64,000 bases of DNA from Gamarada debralockiae (taxonomy: Eukaryota; Ascomycota; Leotiomycetes; Helotiales; Hyphodiscaceae): positions 19,276 through 83,275 of the forward strand of contig NXFV01001553.1 in the NCBI GenBank assembly GCA_002803225.1, given 5' to 3'. Within the stretch, counting starts at the first letter, position 1, and each line of letters begins with the position of its first letter. The notes beneath the pieces were generated by a model, which saw only the letters and a program-made list of their open reading frames with translations, was not told the origin of the DNA and searched no databases. This document shows positions 33,070 through 45,274 of the stretch, in pieces. The translations under genes were made by a program, and so were the position numbers.

Positions 33070-35149
33070 CTCAATTGAAACAATGAAAACAGAACTCGAA
33101 CTTTCAAGCAAAGTGAAATAACCAGCCTTGAAGAAGTGGATCAAAAAAGGGGAGGGGCCGTCACGTGTAATGCCCATAAATAACAATTCACCGTGTGAAT
33201 CTATCAACCTCCTCCTTACCCCTCTTGTTCCTGCATAATAGCCCTGCACAGCAAAAGTTACTTTTTCCTCGGATCCTTCCAAAAGATCTCCCTTCCAAAG
33301 AACCTTCCATTCCTTTTGCTTTTTATTCAAAGTCTCAAACGTGCTGGCGCGCGTAACGCGTTCTCACTTTCTTTTTTTCCAGATTTTCATTTTACATCCT
33401 GGAACGCCAAATCTCCTTTTTCCAGTGGAGCATGTCTCAGATCACGTGTGGAGGGGGTGAGCACAAATGATGAAATGGCGGTCAGTTATTTGCTTTAGCT
33501 CCTGTGGAGGCATACTGTAAGTTTGCATGAGAAGGAAAGCACGCGCGCTCGTTGTGCCGGCGCATCTTCGTGCACAAAAAGTACTTATTGGAGACAAGCT
33601 ATTGGCTTCTCACCGCATATTCGTGTTGCCGAGGACAGCTACGGGCGCGTGGAGGTTTATGCCGATGGATCTGGGAGGGGAGGGTAGAGAGGAGGTGGAG
33701 TACGACGGTGAGAGTTGTGAATTGATTGCTCGTATTTTGATAATATGCAAGCAGGGTCGTTGCCCCTCCTTTTGACGTGCGCATAATCTGTAAAGTTCTT
33801 TGTGGACTTGTAGTGCGGTGACCCAGAGTCGCACGTTGGGCGTTGAAGACCTCGCTGACCATGTCCAATTCATGAGGCAATTCCGGATGCTTCTCCTTAT
33901 GTTTTAATTACTCAATCCATTTGATGGGGGTAGAATCTCCATATCAAAATCGACCCCACGTGTCTGTCAAAATAGGCAACTCAAGGAAGTGACGTTCCTG
34001 GTCGAGGACGATCATTCGGATATCTTGCCCCATCATTGGCGGTACGGTCAAATGCAACCATCACCAGCCAGCGATATCAGGGTTTACACGGATAAAGCAA
34101 AACGAACTCTGTGTCGTGTGCCTCATGTGGCCCAGACGCTTCGAGACCGTTTTCCCTTCTCAAAATTAATCGAGAACGGGCGGTTTTGCCTCACCCAAAC
34201 TCATGGACATTGGCGACACCACGACACGCGATGGTCGATTCAGATTCTATGCGAAGTCAACGGTGGGGCTTATTCATCGTCGTTAGTTTGTGGCAGGTGA
34301 TGGAGGTTCATTTTGTCCTTAAAGAACACCTCAGGAACGTGGACGAATGTTAGCAGGAGATCGACTTCTTCAAGATTAGGAGCCAGCTCCTTTAGGAATA
34401 ATTTTCTGAAGATCATTTCTACCCCTTGAGTCGGCTGGACGCCACCGAAGCGGAGATCTCTTTTAAAAAAGGGCACTAACAATCCATGCCGCTGTGCTTG
34501 TAGCCTCATTCGTCAATCGCGTCCTCTTAACAAAATTATCAGCCGTGCTTCGAGGGCCGGCCAAGATAGGGTCATCGCCGAAGAACTCAAACACGCAAAA
34601 ATACTGGCTGGCGACGATTTCTTCTCAGATTGGCTTCCGGATTATCTTCTTGCCGTCAAGCGCCGTGCAGGTGGAACTGTCCTCGGGCGGCCTATGATTC
34701 CGGCATTTGACCAGAGCTCTAATTATTTTCGGGCCTTGTGTAGTTGTCTTTACCTCTTTTGAATACATTGGTTCGTTTATTGTGCATCTGGACCGAAAGT
34801 CAAAACAGAAGACTTCAAGATTCGCTGACGCCGTTGTCTTGACCGTTTGTTTCTTGTACAACATCAAATCTGCAAAACATCATCAACACTGATTTCGCCA
34901 TCCCAAAACATTTCGATCTCGTCGAGGGGTTTCATCAAAGAGATTGGACTTGGGTATCGGCCTATCAAAGACCCCTGATGTTACGAATGACCCATTTGGA
35001 GCTCGGTGCACCCGTACAGACAGGCATAGAGCTTCTGCCATATTGTGCCGACAGGGGCAACCCTCCGTCCCTTTCGACACACTTCTGCAACAACCGCATC
35101 GACCACGAGACCCTCTCCAGCCTCAAACCACCCTCCGCCCATACAGTCC
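33070..35149. other. Unresolved stretch with coding-like islands on the plus strand
   Basis: No complete gene. Two islands look protein-like on the plus strand: about 33989-34290 (ASDIRVYTDKAKRTLCRVPHV) and about 34530-34720 (AGQDRVIAEELKHAKIL, then FFSDWLPDYLLAVKRRAGG). They may be exons or remnants of one gene. I cannot name a family. Confidence 0.3.
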
Positions 35150-35566
35150 TTACAGTTTCAATAGGTCTTGGACATTATTCATTGCATCACCAAACGGATC
35201 CTCTGCTCTCAGACTCTCGCGAACAAACTTATTGAAACATTCGAACCTTCGCTGAACATCTCCCGAATAAAATCCATAGACTTCGAAGATTGACCGGCCG
35301 AATTAAGTTTATAACATCTTGGGGGTCTGGACACCCGGATTAAGGACAAACAAGAAACAAACTCACAGCTAACGGAATTTGGCTCATAACGTCGATTCAG
35401 CGCCTTCACCGCTGAAATATCTTCTGGCCGCGGCGTATGTCTTCTCAGCAATAACCTGCTGTATGAACGAGTTTGGAAGACCAGATTATTAGGACTGGAT
35501 GGCGGACTTCGGAAGAGCGTCGAGCTTTCTGCCGACGATAAAATGTTCCATGTGCGCAGCAGACAT
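35150..35566 (-). CDS. Small hypothetical protein, intron structure uncertain
   Basis: The last exon (35150-35280) encodes a convincing soluble C-terminus, with VQRRFECFNKFVRESL and EDPFGDAMNNVQDLLKL before the TAA. An 86-base intron (35281-35366, GTGAGT) joins an upstream exon in phase. The best start is ATG 35566 (MSAAHMEHFIVGRK), which would need a further intron of about 49 bases (GTCCGC...ATACAG) to avoid a double stop near 35500. Product about 100-110 residues. No domain recognised. It is divergent from the LIM gene, whose start codon lies only 134 bases away. Confidence 0.4.
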
Positions 35567-35699
35567 TGAGATCTCCCAGATGGGAGATCATGTATGCGGA
35601 GGTGGTGAACGTGGGTTTTTCTGAAAGTTGTTGAAATGCTGGTACTGATAAATTTGCGCAGCAACTCCACCACCAGACTCAAATGGCAATTTTAATAAC

Positions 35700-37643
35700 A
35701 TGCCACTCAAAAAGACACCAACAAATGGCCCAGGATTTCTCAAGCCAGGAAGAGCGATGCCCCCGAGGGTTGATACTTCAGCTGCGAGTATGTAGACTTA
35801 TATTCCAAAGATGGCAGAAATGCTAACCTCCAATCTAGATCGTCCATTCTTCCCACAAGAGCAACTAACTCCTGTGAGCTCCTCACCATCTCGAAGCATT
35901 TCTCCATTTACCCCCAACGATGGATCACGATCACCTTTTGGAAGACCTTTGCGAAGTGCAACTGCACCTTTACAACGAGGTCCACCGTCCCCAGAACCTC
36001 TCTCATCGAATCTGGACTGCGCATTCCCTCCATTTCCCACAACGAAGCCGGTGAAAAGCAAGCCACAATTGGCAGGTGGAGATAGATATGCAGGACCTGA
36101 CCCAATGTACGCACCTGTCAGTCCAAGGAATGCGACAAGTGGTGGACTTCTGCAAAGGATGAATACAATTGCTCCTGGACCTTTCGATGTCAATGGTCGA
36201 AGGAAAGTTGGCAGCCCAACAGAGAAGAGAGGCCACCAAAGGCAAGCAACTGTTGGGAGCTCCAAGGATATGGCGATGTCAACAGGAACAGCAGAGGCAG
36301 GTGTTAATATTGAACGACCCGCTACGGCCGGCTCAGGACACTCCCGGTCATCGACCAACAGCTCGAACGGCTCAAGGTCGGGATTTGGACTTCCCAGGCA
36401 ACCAAGAAAGAATGGATATGGCGGCTTTGGGCCACCACCGGCAGCGGCAGATGACGATGCTGAACGAGAGACTCTACGACCAGACCAACGGTCACAGACA
36501 TTTCCTCTCCAGAGTCCAAGGCAGGAGCCAGCATATAGAAGGCCATCAGAGCCAGATGCAAGAATGCGCAGGCCTTCGAACGAATCCGGGAGACCTATGG
36601 GAAACGAGAGATCGGTCAGCGGATCTCCACCCCGGCAAAGGAAGCCATCCATGTCTGGCCCTGACCTTACGAGACCACTTCCACCCCGTGGTGCAAGTTT
36701 GATCAGGCCGAGGACTGATGCCAGACTTGGCGACGCACCACCTGTCCCAGCAAACATAAACCTAGCTGCCGAATTCGGTATCGGCAACCCATATCATACA
36801 CCAAGTGAATCGCAATCCTCTGATGCCTCTGGATATAGCCAAGGGAGCAAAGCGAGTTCACGATCGAGCCCGCCATCTGCGACTGCAGGCCGACAACGGC
36901 GCCAACCGTCCGACACAACCAAGTTGGATGTCCTGATGTCCGAGGTACAGGCATCAATGATGGATTTACAGCCAAAGGAACTTCCTTCCGCTCCATCACC
37001 TCCAAAGAAGGAACAATTTGCGAGGGCAATGCCACCACCTAGGAACCTTGACCCTTCCTTACTTTCCCCAGAATCGCCCATGGATCCCGCTATTCAAGGT
37101 GGCCGCCTCACACCAGTTTCAAGACGTAACCCAGCGAGAACTGAAGAACCAGTCAGCCCTCCTAAGGAGAAGCCCGTCCGTCGTCCTACAACTGCGAAAG
37201 GCAACTGCAAGGGATGCGGGGAGGCTATTAAGGGCAAATCAGTATCCTCTGCCGATGGACGACTGACTGGACGATACCACAAGCAGTGCTTCGTATGCAA
37301 GACTTGTTCGGAGCCTTTCCAGACCTCGACCTTCTACGTGATCAATGATGCGCCATACTGTGAACGCCACTACCACAAATTGAATGGGAGTGTCTGCACG
37401 ACCTGCGACAAGGGGATCGAAGGTCAATACGTGGAGAGCGAGAGGAAGCAAAAGTTCCACCCTGGCTGCTTGACTTGCTCAGACTGCAAGAGAACTCTGC
37501 GAAACGATTACTTCGAGATGAACGGCCGCGTATACTGCGAGCGAGACGCCTTCCGACGAGCGCAACAAGGGCGATTCCTCGGACCAGGCGGCGGAGGCAG
37601 TAATAGGATGGAGCGTCGGACGACGAAATTGATGATGATGTGA
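35700..37643 (+). CDS. LIM-domain protein (two LIM fingers, paxillin-like)
   Basis: Exon 1 (35700-35787) and exon 2 (35839-37643), joined by a 51-base intron with a GCTAAC branch site, encode 630 residues. I chose the upstream start because the first exon is open, in phase and begins MPLKKTPTNGPGFLKPG. About 480 residues of Ser/Pro-rich disordered sequence precede two LIM domains at about 485-605: CKGCGEAIKGKSV...HKQCFVCKTC...YCERHYH, and CTTCDKGIEGQYV...HPGCLTCSDC...YCERDAF. This layout matches fungal paxillin-like adaptors (Pxl1/PaxB type) that organise actin at the cell tip and the septum. Cytoskeletal role is inference from the family. Confidence 0.85.
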
Positions 37644-38590
37644 ACCTAACCCCTATTCCACGAGATTGGATCTTTCAAGCATTACATATTGGATATTGTC
37701 CAGCGAACAAAACCTTTCCTTTTTTCTTCATTTGCATTTTGCATCAGCGGCCTGGCATGGCCCGCTTTATACCCTTCCTAGCTTTCGCATTCTGGCATTG
37801 CACGGCATGCAGTGCATGGACTTTTCGCTTGCTGTTTGTTCGCAGGCGGCTTGGATATACCCTCTTTTAGCTAATGTAGTAAAGTATGTGGCCGAATATG
37901 TAGTAGGCGCATTATCTAATGTATATATGTATGTAGACGAAAGTAATCCTTTTGATCTCTATTCATGCAGCTTTCGTGCACTTCCCCGAGTCTGTCATGG
38001 AGATCTCTGATATTGCAGCTTTCCCGCTTCCCTTGCCCTTGAGATCTGTAGACACTCTCCCATGTGAGAAATCTGTTGCTGAAACGTGAATACGATGATC
38101 GCTGGGGGCCAGATACATCAAACACGGGTATCGACATGCAAGTAATCTGACAGACCATTGCCCCTGAATGTCGACATCTAGGTGTTCCAAGCCCTAGTCC
38201 CCCAGTTTGCGTCGCCTAAAATCTACCCCTGCTTCGGGAGAGCTTTAGGAACACGCCAAGACAAAACTTAAAAGGACCTCGAACTTGGGGAACCTCACAG
38301 CAAGCATTTGCTAGTAATTCGATTGTTAACGGGGAGCTTGTAGATGCCATCGATCGCGGGCAGAAACTCTCAAGGCGTCTAATCTGCACGAAGGCATAAG
38401 GAGAGCGAAGGTCATTGAACCATCGAACCCGAAAAGATCCCTATCTTCTGCGAAGCTACAAAGCTACACCAGGCTGCTGCGAGCGGGATCTCCCCTCTAT
38501 CGATCATCCGTTTCCCCGACCTCCATCCTCCCTCCCCTCATCCCCTCGAATCCCGAACACATGGCTTAAACACGCCAGCACGTCTGCAGG
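37644..38590. other. Spacer between LIM and DUF3405 genes
   Basis: 3' UTR of the LIM gene and promoter of the DUF3405 gene. No coding evidence. Confidence 0.45.
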
Positions 38591-40999
38591 ATGGCAATAC
38601 GATTCCGAACAAGCATCATCGCAGCCTTCGGGCTGCTGGTGCTCTATTTCGTGTTCTGGGGCAACGACAAGCCGTTTGAGGGCGGTACCCATACCATTGA
38701 TGTTCTGAAGGGAACTACCGGCACGGATACATATGAACAGGATTCGGTTGAGCCGGGGCCGCCTGGAGATGCAGCGCCGGTATCTACGTTGAGCTCAAGT
38801 TTGACGAATGGGAATGGGATGGGTAGTACGAGTACGAGCTCTGTAATGGCAGAGAGTACGAGTACGAGTAAGACGTTGGTCGATGGGGGAAGCAGCACGA
38901 GCTCTGCGGTGCCTGGGAGTTCAACTCATCTGGCAGATGGTGGAAGCGGTTCGAGCTCTGCGGCACCAGAAGCTACAAGTGCAATTGCATCGGCAAATGG
39001 CTTGACGCTACAAGAGCAATTTGACAAGGAGTACGATGCTCTGGGACTGTAAGTCAGATCCTCGTAGATAAATAGAGACTCAAGCACTGACGGACATCTA
39101 GCAAGGAATCAGCAGGGACTATCTACCGCAATACCCTCAGACAACTAGTTGGTTCAGGTTCTCATACCGGATTCCAAGAAGTTGCTCTAACACCGACCAA
39201 ATCGTGGACTTCTTACAGCGATACCCCTCCTTATACTTACAACCCATACCCCGAATACAATAATAAGTCATGGAGTGCAAACAATATCGGGGAATATGTG
39301 CTGTGCGATGGGCCGGAGCGAGCTATGAAAGAGGTACTGGTCTTTTCTGCACATCCTGAGATATTTAAGGAGCCTTTGATGGGATCATATGTCCCGCTGG
39401 ATATTGATAGCAATCTGTGCTTTGAGAGGGAGACGAGACTTGGTGCTTATGGATATCAGGATGAGGAACCGTCAACTCCATTGGGTACAAATAGCGTCGA
39501 AAAGCGCATGGATTGGGATAATGTTAGTTGGATGCTCTTGCAAGAGCAATGTGTGGAGAAGAATGCGAATCGATATTCGCCGGTCCGCGAGCAATCCGGA
39601 AGTAGCTCCCAACAGGATACGAATTCGTCAACAATTCCTTACGATAGTGGGAACGCTAGAAGAGCAAGCACCGTTGAGGATGAAGCCGGACCTCCGGATG
39701 ACGGTGTGCATGGAATGCCTAAAGTCACGGTCAAACCAAAATCGAGGACAGCGGTCCTTCTTCGATCCGATTCTAGCAAGAACTACACTGAAAACGACCT
39801 ACAGAACATCCGTTCTCTGGTGATTGAACTGTCCTTACGAAGCGGTGGAGAATATACAGTCTACTTGTTAGTAAACGTCACAGACCACGGAAGCCCAATA
39901 TGGAGTGATGCTCATGAGGAGGCTGTACTGGCCAACATCCCACAGGAATTCCGAAACATGACAATCGTTTGGAACCAAGCTATGATGGAAAAGTTCTATC
40001 CCAAGTCGGACAACGACGAAAAGTTCCACCCGTCCGAATGGCTTCCGGTTCAAAAATTCGCCCATGACAATCCCCAATACGACTTTTATTGGAATTGGGA
40101 ACTTGATTCTAGATATACAGGCCACCATTACAATCTTCTCGAGAAACTCATTGCTTTCGCAAAGGCACAGCCAAGGAAGGGACTCTGGGAGCGTAATGAA
40201 CGTTTCTACATCCCTTCCGTTCATGGGCCGTACGACACTGAATTCCGTGCTACAGTGGAACAGGTGTCTGATTCAGAGACAGTATGGGGTGCCCCGAGAG
40301 TCGACGGTGTTAAGCCAGTGGGACCCGTTCGGCCAGCCACGGATCCTAGCGATGACAACTACAAGTGGGGAGTAGGTGAGGAAGCAGATTACATCTCCCT
40401 AGCACCAATCTTCAACCCTACCAACACCACCTGGCCTGGTAAGAATGATATCTGGGGCTACGTTGGGCCTGAAGACACTCCCCGACGCGCAACGGTTGGC
40501 ATGAACTCGAGGTGTAGTAAGAAATTGCTAAAGACGATGGATGACGAAAGGCTGCGTGGAAATAGTGTCGGCAGTGAGATGGCGCCGCAGACAGTTTCAT
40601 TACTGCATGGTTTGAAAGCAGTCTTTGCGCCGATTCCGATATTCTTTGACAGGGAGTGGAATGGCACAAGTTTGGAGAAGTACTTGAATCCTGGGCCGAA
40701 GGGAGTCAGTGGTAGTGTGGCCGAGAGCCCGTTCAGTGAGGGAAGAGAAACTAGGTTTGAGGGGACGACGTGGTATGAGAAGGCGGTAGTCCCGAGGAGG
40801 TTATATTATAATTGGATGGGGTGGGAGTATATGGGGATTGGTGGCGCTGAGGTATGGTCCTTAGGTTCACGATCTTGGAAGTATTGCTAACAGGAAATAG
40901 TGGGAGACAGTCCATGGTAGGACATGTCTACCCCCGATGCTATTGCATCCCATTAAGAATGTTGTGAAGCCACCACCGGATCACTCGTCGAAACCATAA
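38591..40999 (+). CDS. DUF3405 family type II membrane protein (glycosyltransferase-like)
   Basis: Exons 38591-39048, 39102-40851 and 40901-40999, with introns of 53 and 49 bases, encode 768 residues. A membrane helix near the N-terminus (IIAAFGLLVLYFVFW) is followed by a Ser/Thr-rich stem and a large lumenal domain typical of fungal DUF3405 proteins. The domain has TAVLLRS, VYLLVNVTDHG, the YDFYWNWELDSRYTGH motif, EADYISLAPIFNP and FFDREW. The YWNWELD stretch has an acidic patch like that of Golgi glycosyltransferases. Golgi location and sugar transfer are inference. Many Asn-X-Ser/Thr sites are present. The stem is built partly from a GAGTAC hexamer repeat. The last exon has a new in-phase end at the TAA 40997-40999. 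Confidence 0.85.
38819..38873 (+). repeat. GAGTAC/GAGTACG microsatellite in the DUF3405 stem
   Basis: Short runs of GTACGA units (AGTACGAGTACGAGC, then GAGTACGAGTACGAGTAAG) encode Ser-Thr pairs in the stem region. Likely length-variable between strains. Confidence 0.6.
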
Positions 41000-41210
41000 T
41001 TGCCAACCAAGTCCAGAGCAATATATAGATTTATATATTGATATTTGTAGTTTGTAGTTTTCATACCAGCTTGGAGTTACGAGCGGTTCTATTTGAACTG
41101 GGTTGGGAAGACATATCACGGAAAGCGAAGCAAGGTAGCCCTGTTTCTTACAAATGGAGTCCGATCCTGTCTATCCGTTCAGAAATTTCCTCATTCAACT
41201 AAATTCTTAC

Positions 41211-42530
41211 TCAATCTCCTGTACAAAGCAACCGCTTCTCATAGCTAGTTGGAATCTCATTTTCACGTCGACCATTTGTACGCCAAAGCTCCCAGTCTCT
41301 CATGTTCTGAATCCCTTCGCCAAATATAGATTCCAGTATCCATTCAACTCTACCTCTAACTATTACCGACGCCTCATCATCATATGTAGGGTAGGATGCA
41401 GCTCCTTTCTTTGCCAGCCCTCTCACATAGTCCCAAAGCCAGAGAGCATGATTCCACATGGGGATGCCATTGTAAATCTCATTTGGATCAGCGCCATACC
41501 GAAGCAGAATAATGCCCATAAGGCAGAAAGAATTCAAGTCTTCATCGCCTAAAGTGAGCCAGCCTTCAATGGCGAACATGAGTGGCGGTAGTTTCAAAAC
41601 AGGGAGGTAGATTTGACTTCTCTCGAGGCTCTTCCATCAGCGTAGACAGGCCGAGGAAGATGGCTTGTCGTCCGCGATCAAATCTTTGCAACATTGACTC
41701 CTCAACCCACAACTCAAAGGACCTCCTAATTGTCCTCTTGAGAGTGACATATAAGCTTGAAATATCGAATTCCTCGCAAAGACAATTCAGCTCATTCTAG
41801 AACGGTATCTGAGGATATGCTTTACTCCTCGGAGCTCGGCGAGCGTGGACGACAATATCCATAGATCGGCGCGTGCTCTGAAATCAGCTCGACATCAGAG
41901 ATAACCGATTCGACATCATTGTCATTTGTCTCCTCATTTGAGTCATAGTGCGAGTCGTACTCCTCCCCCAGTTCAAGACCCTTTTGTCGTGTAGAGACAT
42001 TCTCTTAATTTTTGGTTCTATCGGAGTCCTCTGTCATCCCACATTGACGAATCTTTTGACTGCTGGATTCTTCGCATGATCCGGCCAGTATCGCGTCCCA
42101 GTCTTGAGCTTCTGGAGATACATCGCCATCAGCGAGATGTTACCGTCTACACAATCGACAAGTTTTGCTTTTGCAAGGAGACGGGTCCACCTTTCTCGAC
42201 CACTGAAGCGGTATTGCTTGACAGTCAGGTGTAGAAATGTCACAGCATTGCGAGCATTTCCATATTCTCTAGTGAATTCTCCAAGGGTGTCATTTTTGAT
42301 TTGAACGAGACCCTTACAGCGGCTCTGTAGTCTCAGCAGCATCCCTGAACACAGATCTTCAAGCCAAATTGCTGCTTTCCGGTCGTCGAGGGCCTGACAA
42401 GTAATCGAGTCGTTAGGATTCTCTGCTGCTATACAGCACTCCTCGAGTGAAAGAGGCTGCGTTGCGCAACCAAGGATCTGAAAATAGTTGACGGTATCAT
42501 GAAGGTACGAAGCTGGTATCCATCACGTGT
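41211..42530 (-). pseudogene. NACHT-type NLR protein relic, N-terminus missing
   Basis: Minus-strand segments match the part of fungal NACHT/DUF7791-type NLR proteins that follows the nucleotide-binding domain: YFQILGCATQPLSLEEC, LRLQSRCKGLVQIK, AVTFLHLTVKQY, then LLRYGADPNEIYNGIPMWNHAL (ankyrin-like). There is no P-loop or NACHT core; a stop lies in frame just upstream of about 42530. A TGA follows FVNVG at 42034-42036, and an acidic segment (STRQKGLELGEEYDSHYD) runs on in another frame. It is a truncated, decayed copy. Intact relatives act in heterokaryon incompatibility or self/non-self recognition. Confidence 0.6.
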
Positions 42531-42927
42531 ATTCACCATCCCGCCAGAGAAGGCAATTGCTATAATGGGTAAGGCAAAGTTCCTATCCTTACAAAATTGA
42601 CAAAATAAAAAAAAAAATTTCAAGAAGCTTACCCTTAGTGTTCCTTTCTTCAACTCCTCAATTTTAAGTTGAATTTCGAATTGTCACATTTTCTCCCAAT
42701 CTCCTCTGACTCAAGCTTTCGCAGCAGCTGGTTGACGATTTGAAAGTTGTGACTTTTGAAAGTGCTTTTCGAACTCACAAAGTTGATAAACAAGAGAAAG
42801 TGCCGCCTCTGCAGTCCTTACAAAGGCCACCAGGTAGATACCAGCGCTTACTCAGCCGACCCCAATCTCCTTATGTTCGCCAACTTCTTTCTTACCCCGC
42901 AAGTGCTCCTTGCTGAATCACCTAACT
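42531..42927. promoter_or_regulatory. Upstream region of the epimerase gene
   Basis: About 400 bases, with an A-run near 42605. No coding evidence on either strand. It presumably contains the promoter of the gene at 42928. Confidence 0.35.
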
Positions 42928-44022
42928 ATGGGGAACGAGTCCTTACTTTCGGTCCTAGTGACAGGAGGCAGTAGCTTCGTTGGCTACCATATTGTATCCA
43001 AAATTCTCGATTCAGAACCCACGTGTCACGTGTCCGTCCTCGATCTCCCAACACCACTCCCTCGTTTCGCAGCAGTCACCTACTACGACGTTGATGTGAC
43101 TTCCAAGACCGATGTACAAGATGCATTGAAGAAAATCAAACCCCGCGTCATCTTCCACGCCGCATGCACCTACTCACTCTCCCTCCCGCCTTCCACATTC
43201 TCACAAATCAACACCCAAGGAACCATCAACGTGCTCGAAGCAGCACAGTCACTCGGAGCTGTCAAAGCATTCATCTACCACTCCAGCTCTTCAGTCATTG
43301 AAGACGGTACTTCTTCGGTCATCAATGCATCCGAAACCTTGCCTGTACTCCTCGCACCTCGTCAGAAGTTCCCTTATCCACTCTCCAAGGCACTCGCAGA
43401 GTCATTTGTCTTGTCCTCAAACGGAAAGCATGGGATTCTCACTACTTCTATCCGTCCAGCTGGGACGTTCGGGGAAGCGGATTCAGAGACGATGGAGAAA
43501 TTGATAAGTGTTGCGAAGGGTGGAAGAGCGAAAATGCAACTGGGCGATGGGAAGAATGTGTATGATTTTGTGTATGTGGGGAATTTGGTACATGCACATT
43601 TACTTGCTGCAAAAGCTCTGTTGAGAGGCTATGAGAGGCTAGAGAATGAAATGAACCATGAGGAGAAGGTGGATGGTGAGGCATTTCACATTACGAATGA
43701 TGAGCCGTGGTTGTTCTGGGAGTTCACAAGGGCGATCGCGAGAGCGATTGGACATCCGGTTAAGCAAACCGAGATCAGAGCTATTCCTAGGTGGATGGCG
43801 ATGTTGATGGCTTTTTTTGCGGAGTGGGTTGTTTGGATCTTCAGTTTTGGAAGGAAAGAATCGAATTTGACGAGGTACGGAGTGAGGTATAGTACTATGA
43901 CGAGGACTCTGAATATTGAGAAGGCGAAAAGAGTTTTGGGGTATCGACCTATTTTCAGTATGCAGGAGGGAATTGAGAGGAGCGTGGCTTGGTTTGGCGA
44001 AACCGAGAAGAAGATGTTGTAA
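42928..44022 (+). CDS. NAD(P)-dependent epimerase / 3-beta-hydroxysteroid dehydrogenase family (Erg26/NSDHL-like)
   Basis: A single exon encodes 364 residues from the ATG at 42928 (MGNESLLSVLVTGG). The Rossmann motif is VTGGSSFVGYH near residue 10; DVDVTS and FHAACT are further cofactor-binding strands. The catalytic YPLSK matches YxxxK. RPAGTFGEAD and DFVYVGNLVHAHLLAA are typical of sterol-4-alpha-carboxylate 3-dehydrogenases and related 3-beta-HSD enzymes. A hydrophobic stretch (MAMLMAFFAEWVVWIFSF) near the C-terminus suggests membrane association. The exact substrate is uncertain; it may be a paralogue rather than Erg26 itself. Confidence 0.85.
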   Translation: MGNESLLSVLVTGGSSFVGYHIVSKILDSEPTCHVSVLDLPTPLPRFAAVTYYDVDVTSKTDVQDALKKIKPRVIFHAACTYSLSLPPSTFSQINTQGTINVLEAAQSLGAVKAFIYHSSSSVIEDGTSSVINASETLPVLLAPRQKFPYPLSKALAESFVLSSNGKHGILTTSIRPAGTFGEADSETMEKLISVAKGGRAKMQLGDGKNVYDFVYVGNLVHAHLLAAKALLRGYERLENEMNHEEKVDGEAFHITNDEPWLFWEFTRAIARAIGHPVKQTEIRAIPRWMAMLMAFFAEWVVWIFSFGRKESNLTRYGVRYSTMTRTLNIEKAKRVLGYRPIFSMQEGIERSVAWFGETEKKML

Positions 44023-45274
44023 GCTCGGTCAGTTGTTATGAAAAGTTAACCTGTATTCCTTGCATGGCTTGGAACGATATCACTTCATGTAGAGTAGGCA
44101 AGAGACATGGTTTGCGAGAGTTCCCCAAGCATGAACATTGAACAAGCGCACGGTACAAGTAATGGGTGAACTTCGAATTGATTTTTCTGAAATTATATTT
44201 TGCTAAAGTATGATTTCCATTCACTTCTCTCAAGAGGAGGCCCGCAGTGCTAGGGAAAGCTCATAAAAATTGCACGGAGTTGAGACAATCTGTGAAAGCT
44301 CACGATTGTACGTTCCTCGAGAGGAAGAAGATCCTAAAGAGGAGGGGGTGTTTGTATTGGGGGGAAAAAAAAAAAAGAAAAAATTTAATTTCTTGCTAGA
44401 AGAGTTCTTCTGCTCATCACTCCCGTTTCCATATTCGAATGAAGTTTTGAGGTTCGTACTTTTGGAAATGGCAATTGAACGGCTGTCACGGGGAACAGTG
44501 GGGCTTACGAGTACATGTCTTGGCAAGGCCCAGCATTGGGCTTCCTTATAGACGAAACTTCATCGCAACAAGATCCCACAGCAAAATACGCGTCATCTCG
44601 AAGCCTCAAAATACAGAAATCATTGTCGCCCTTCGTATAGATTCATATTTCACGTTCCTCTTTGAACATTCAAGTACTCTTGGCATTCACGCGTCCACAC
44701 CGATATGCCGACCGTTACGCGTCTTCTCTTTGAGCCCATCACCAGGACAATGAAGTTGCCCATCATGAACAAAAAAACCCTGTAGCAAGGAACGCCAGCG
44801 CCGTTGTCTTTGACGAATGGCAAGATGGGCATTACTCAGCCGCAATGTTGGGCCTCTAAGGACAGGGAGGAATGTCATCGGCACGTGATTATCAAAAAAC
44901 CCGGCTCGCACGTTGCGAGTCTCTCGATTTGCGTAGCCTGGCCTGGTAAGGCAAGAGTCCCTGGAAGTGTTCTTCCACCTCAAAATGTCCCATTTCATGC
45001 AATACGGAAAGCACTTCCATACCGACTTTTCGTCCAAAGTGGGAGCTGTAAGCTCGGAGAGTTTCGAGTGCTACTCCTCATTGAGCCGAAGGAGTGGTCG
45101 AATTTTTGTGGTCGTCGAGGCGATACGTAAGCTTCAGGTTCTGTGGAACTTTCTTGTTGAAGCTGCAGTAGAATTCTCCAGAGCAGCATTTTAATTAAAT
45201 TGCCAAATACCTTCTGCTCGCTCGCAAGTGCAGGACGGTCGACGAGCAGACACAATCATCCACTTACCGCGGCA
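44023..45274. other. Gap of about 1.25 kb without a gene
   Basis: Contains a G8-A12-rich low-complexity run near 44360-44385 and short open frames with no family features. It includes the ferric reductase promoter. Confidence 0.5.

Noticed and set aside
35798..36787. Minus-strand open frame of 329 codons
   Set aside because: Shadow of the Ser/Pro-rich part of the LIM gene; low-complexity coding DNA often leaves the opposite strand open.
44360..44385. G8-A12 run as a terminator or poly-A of a retroelement
   Set aside because: No retroelement coding sequence or target-site duplication lies beside it; simple low complexity.
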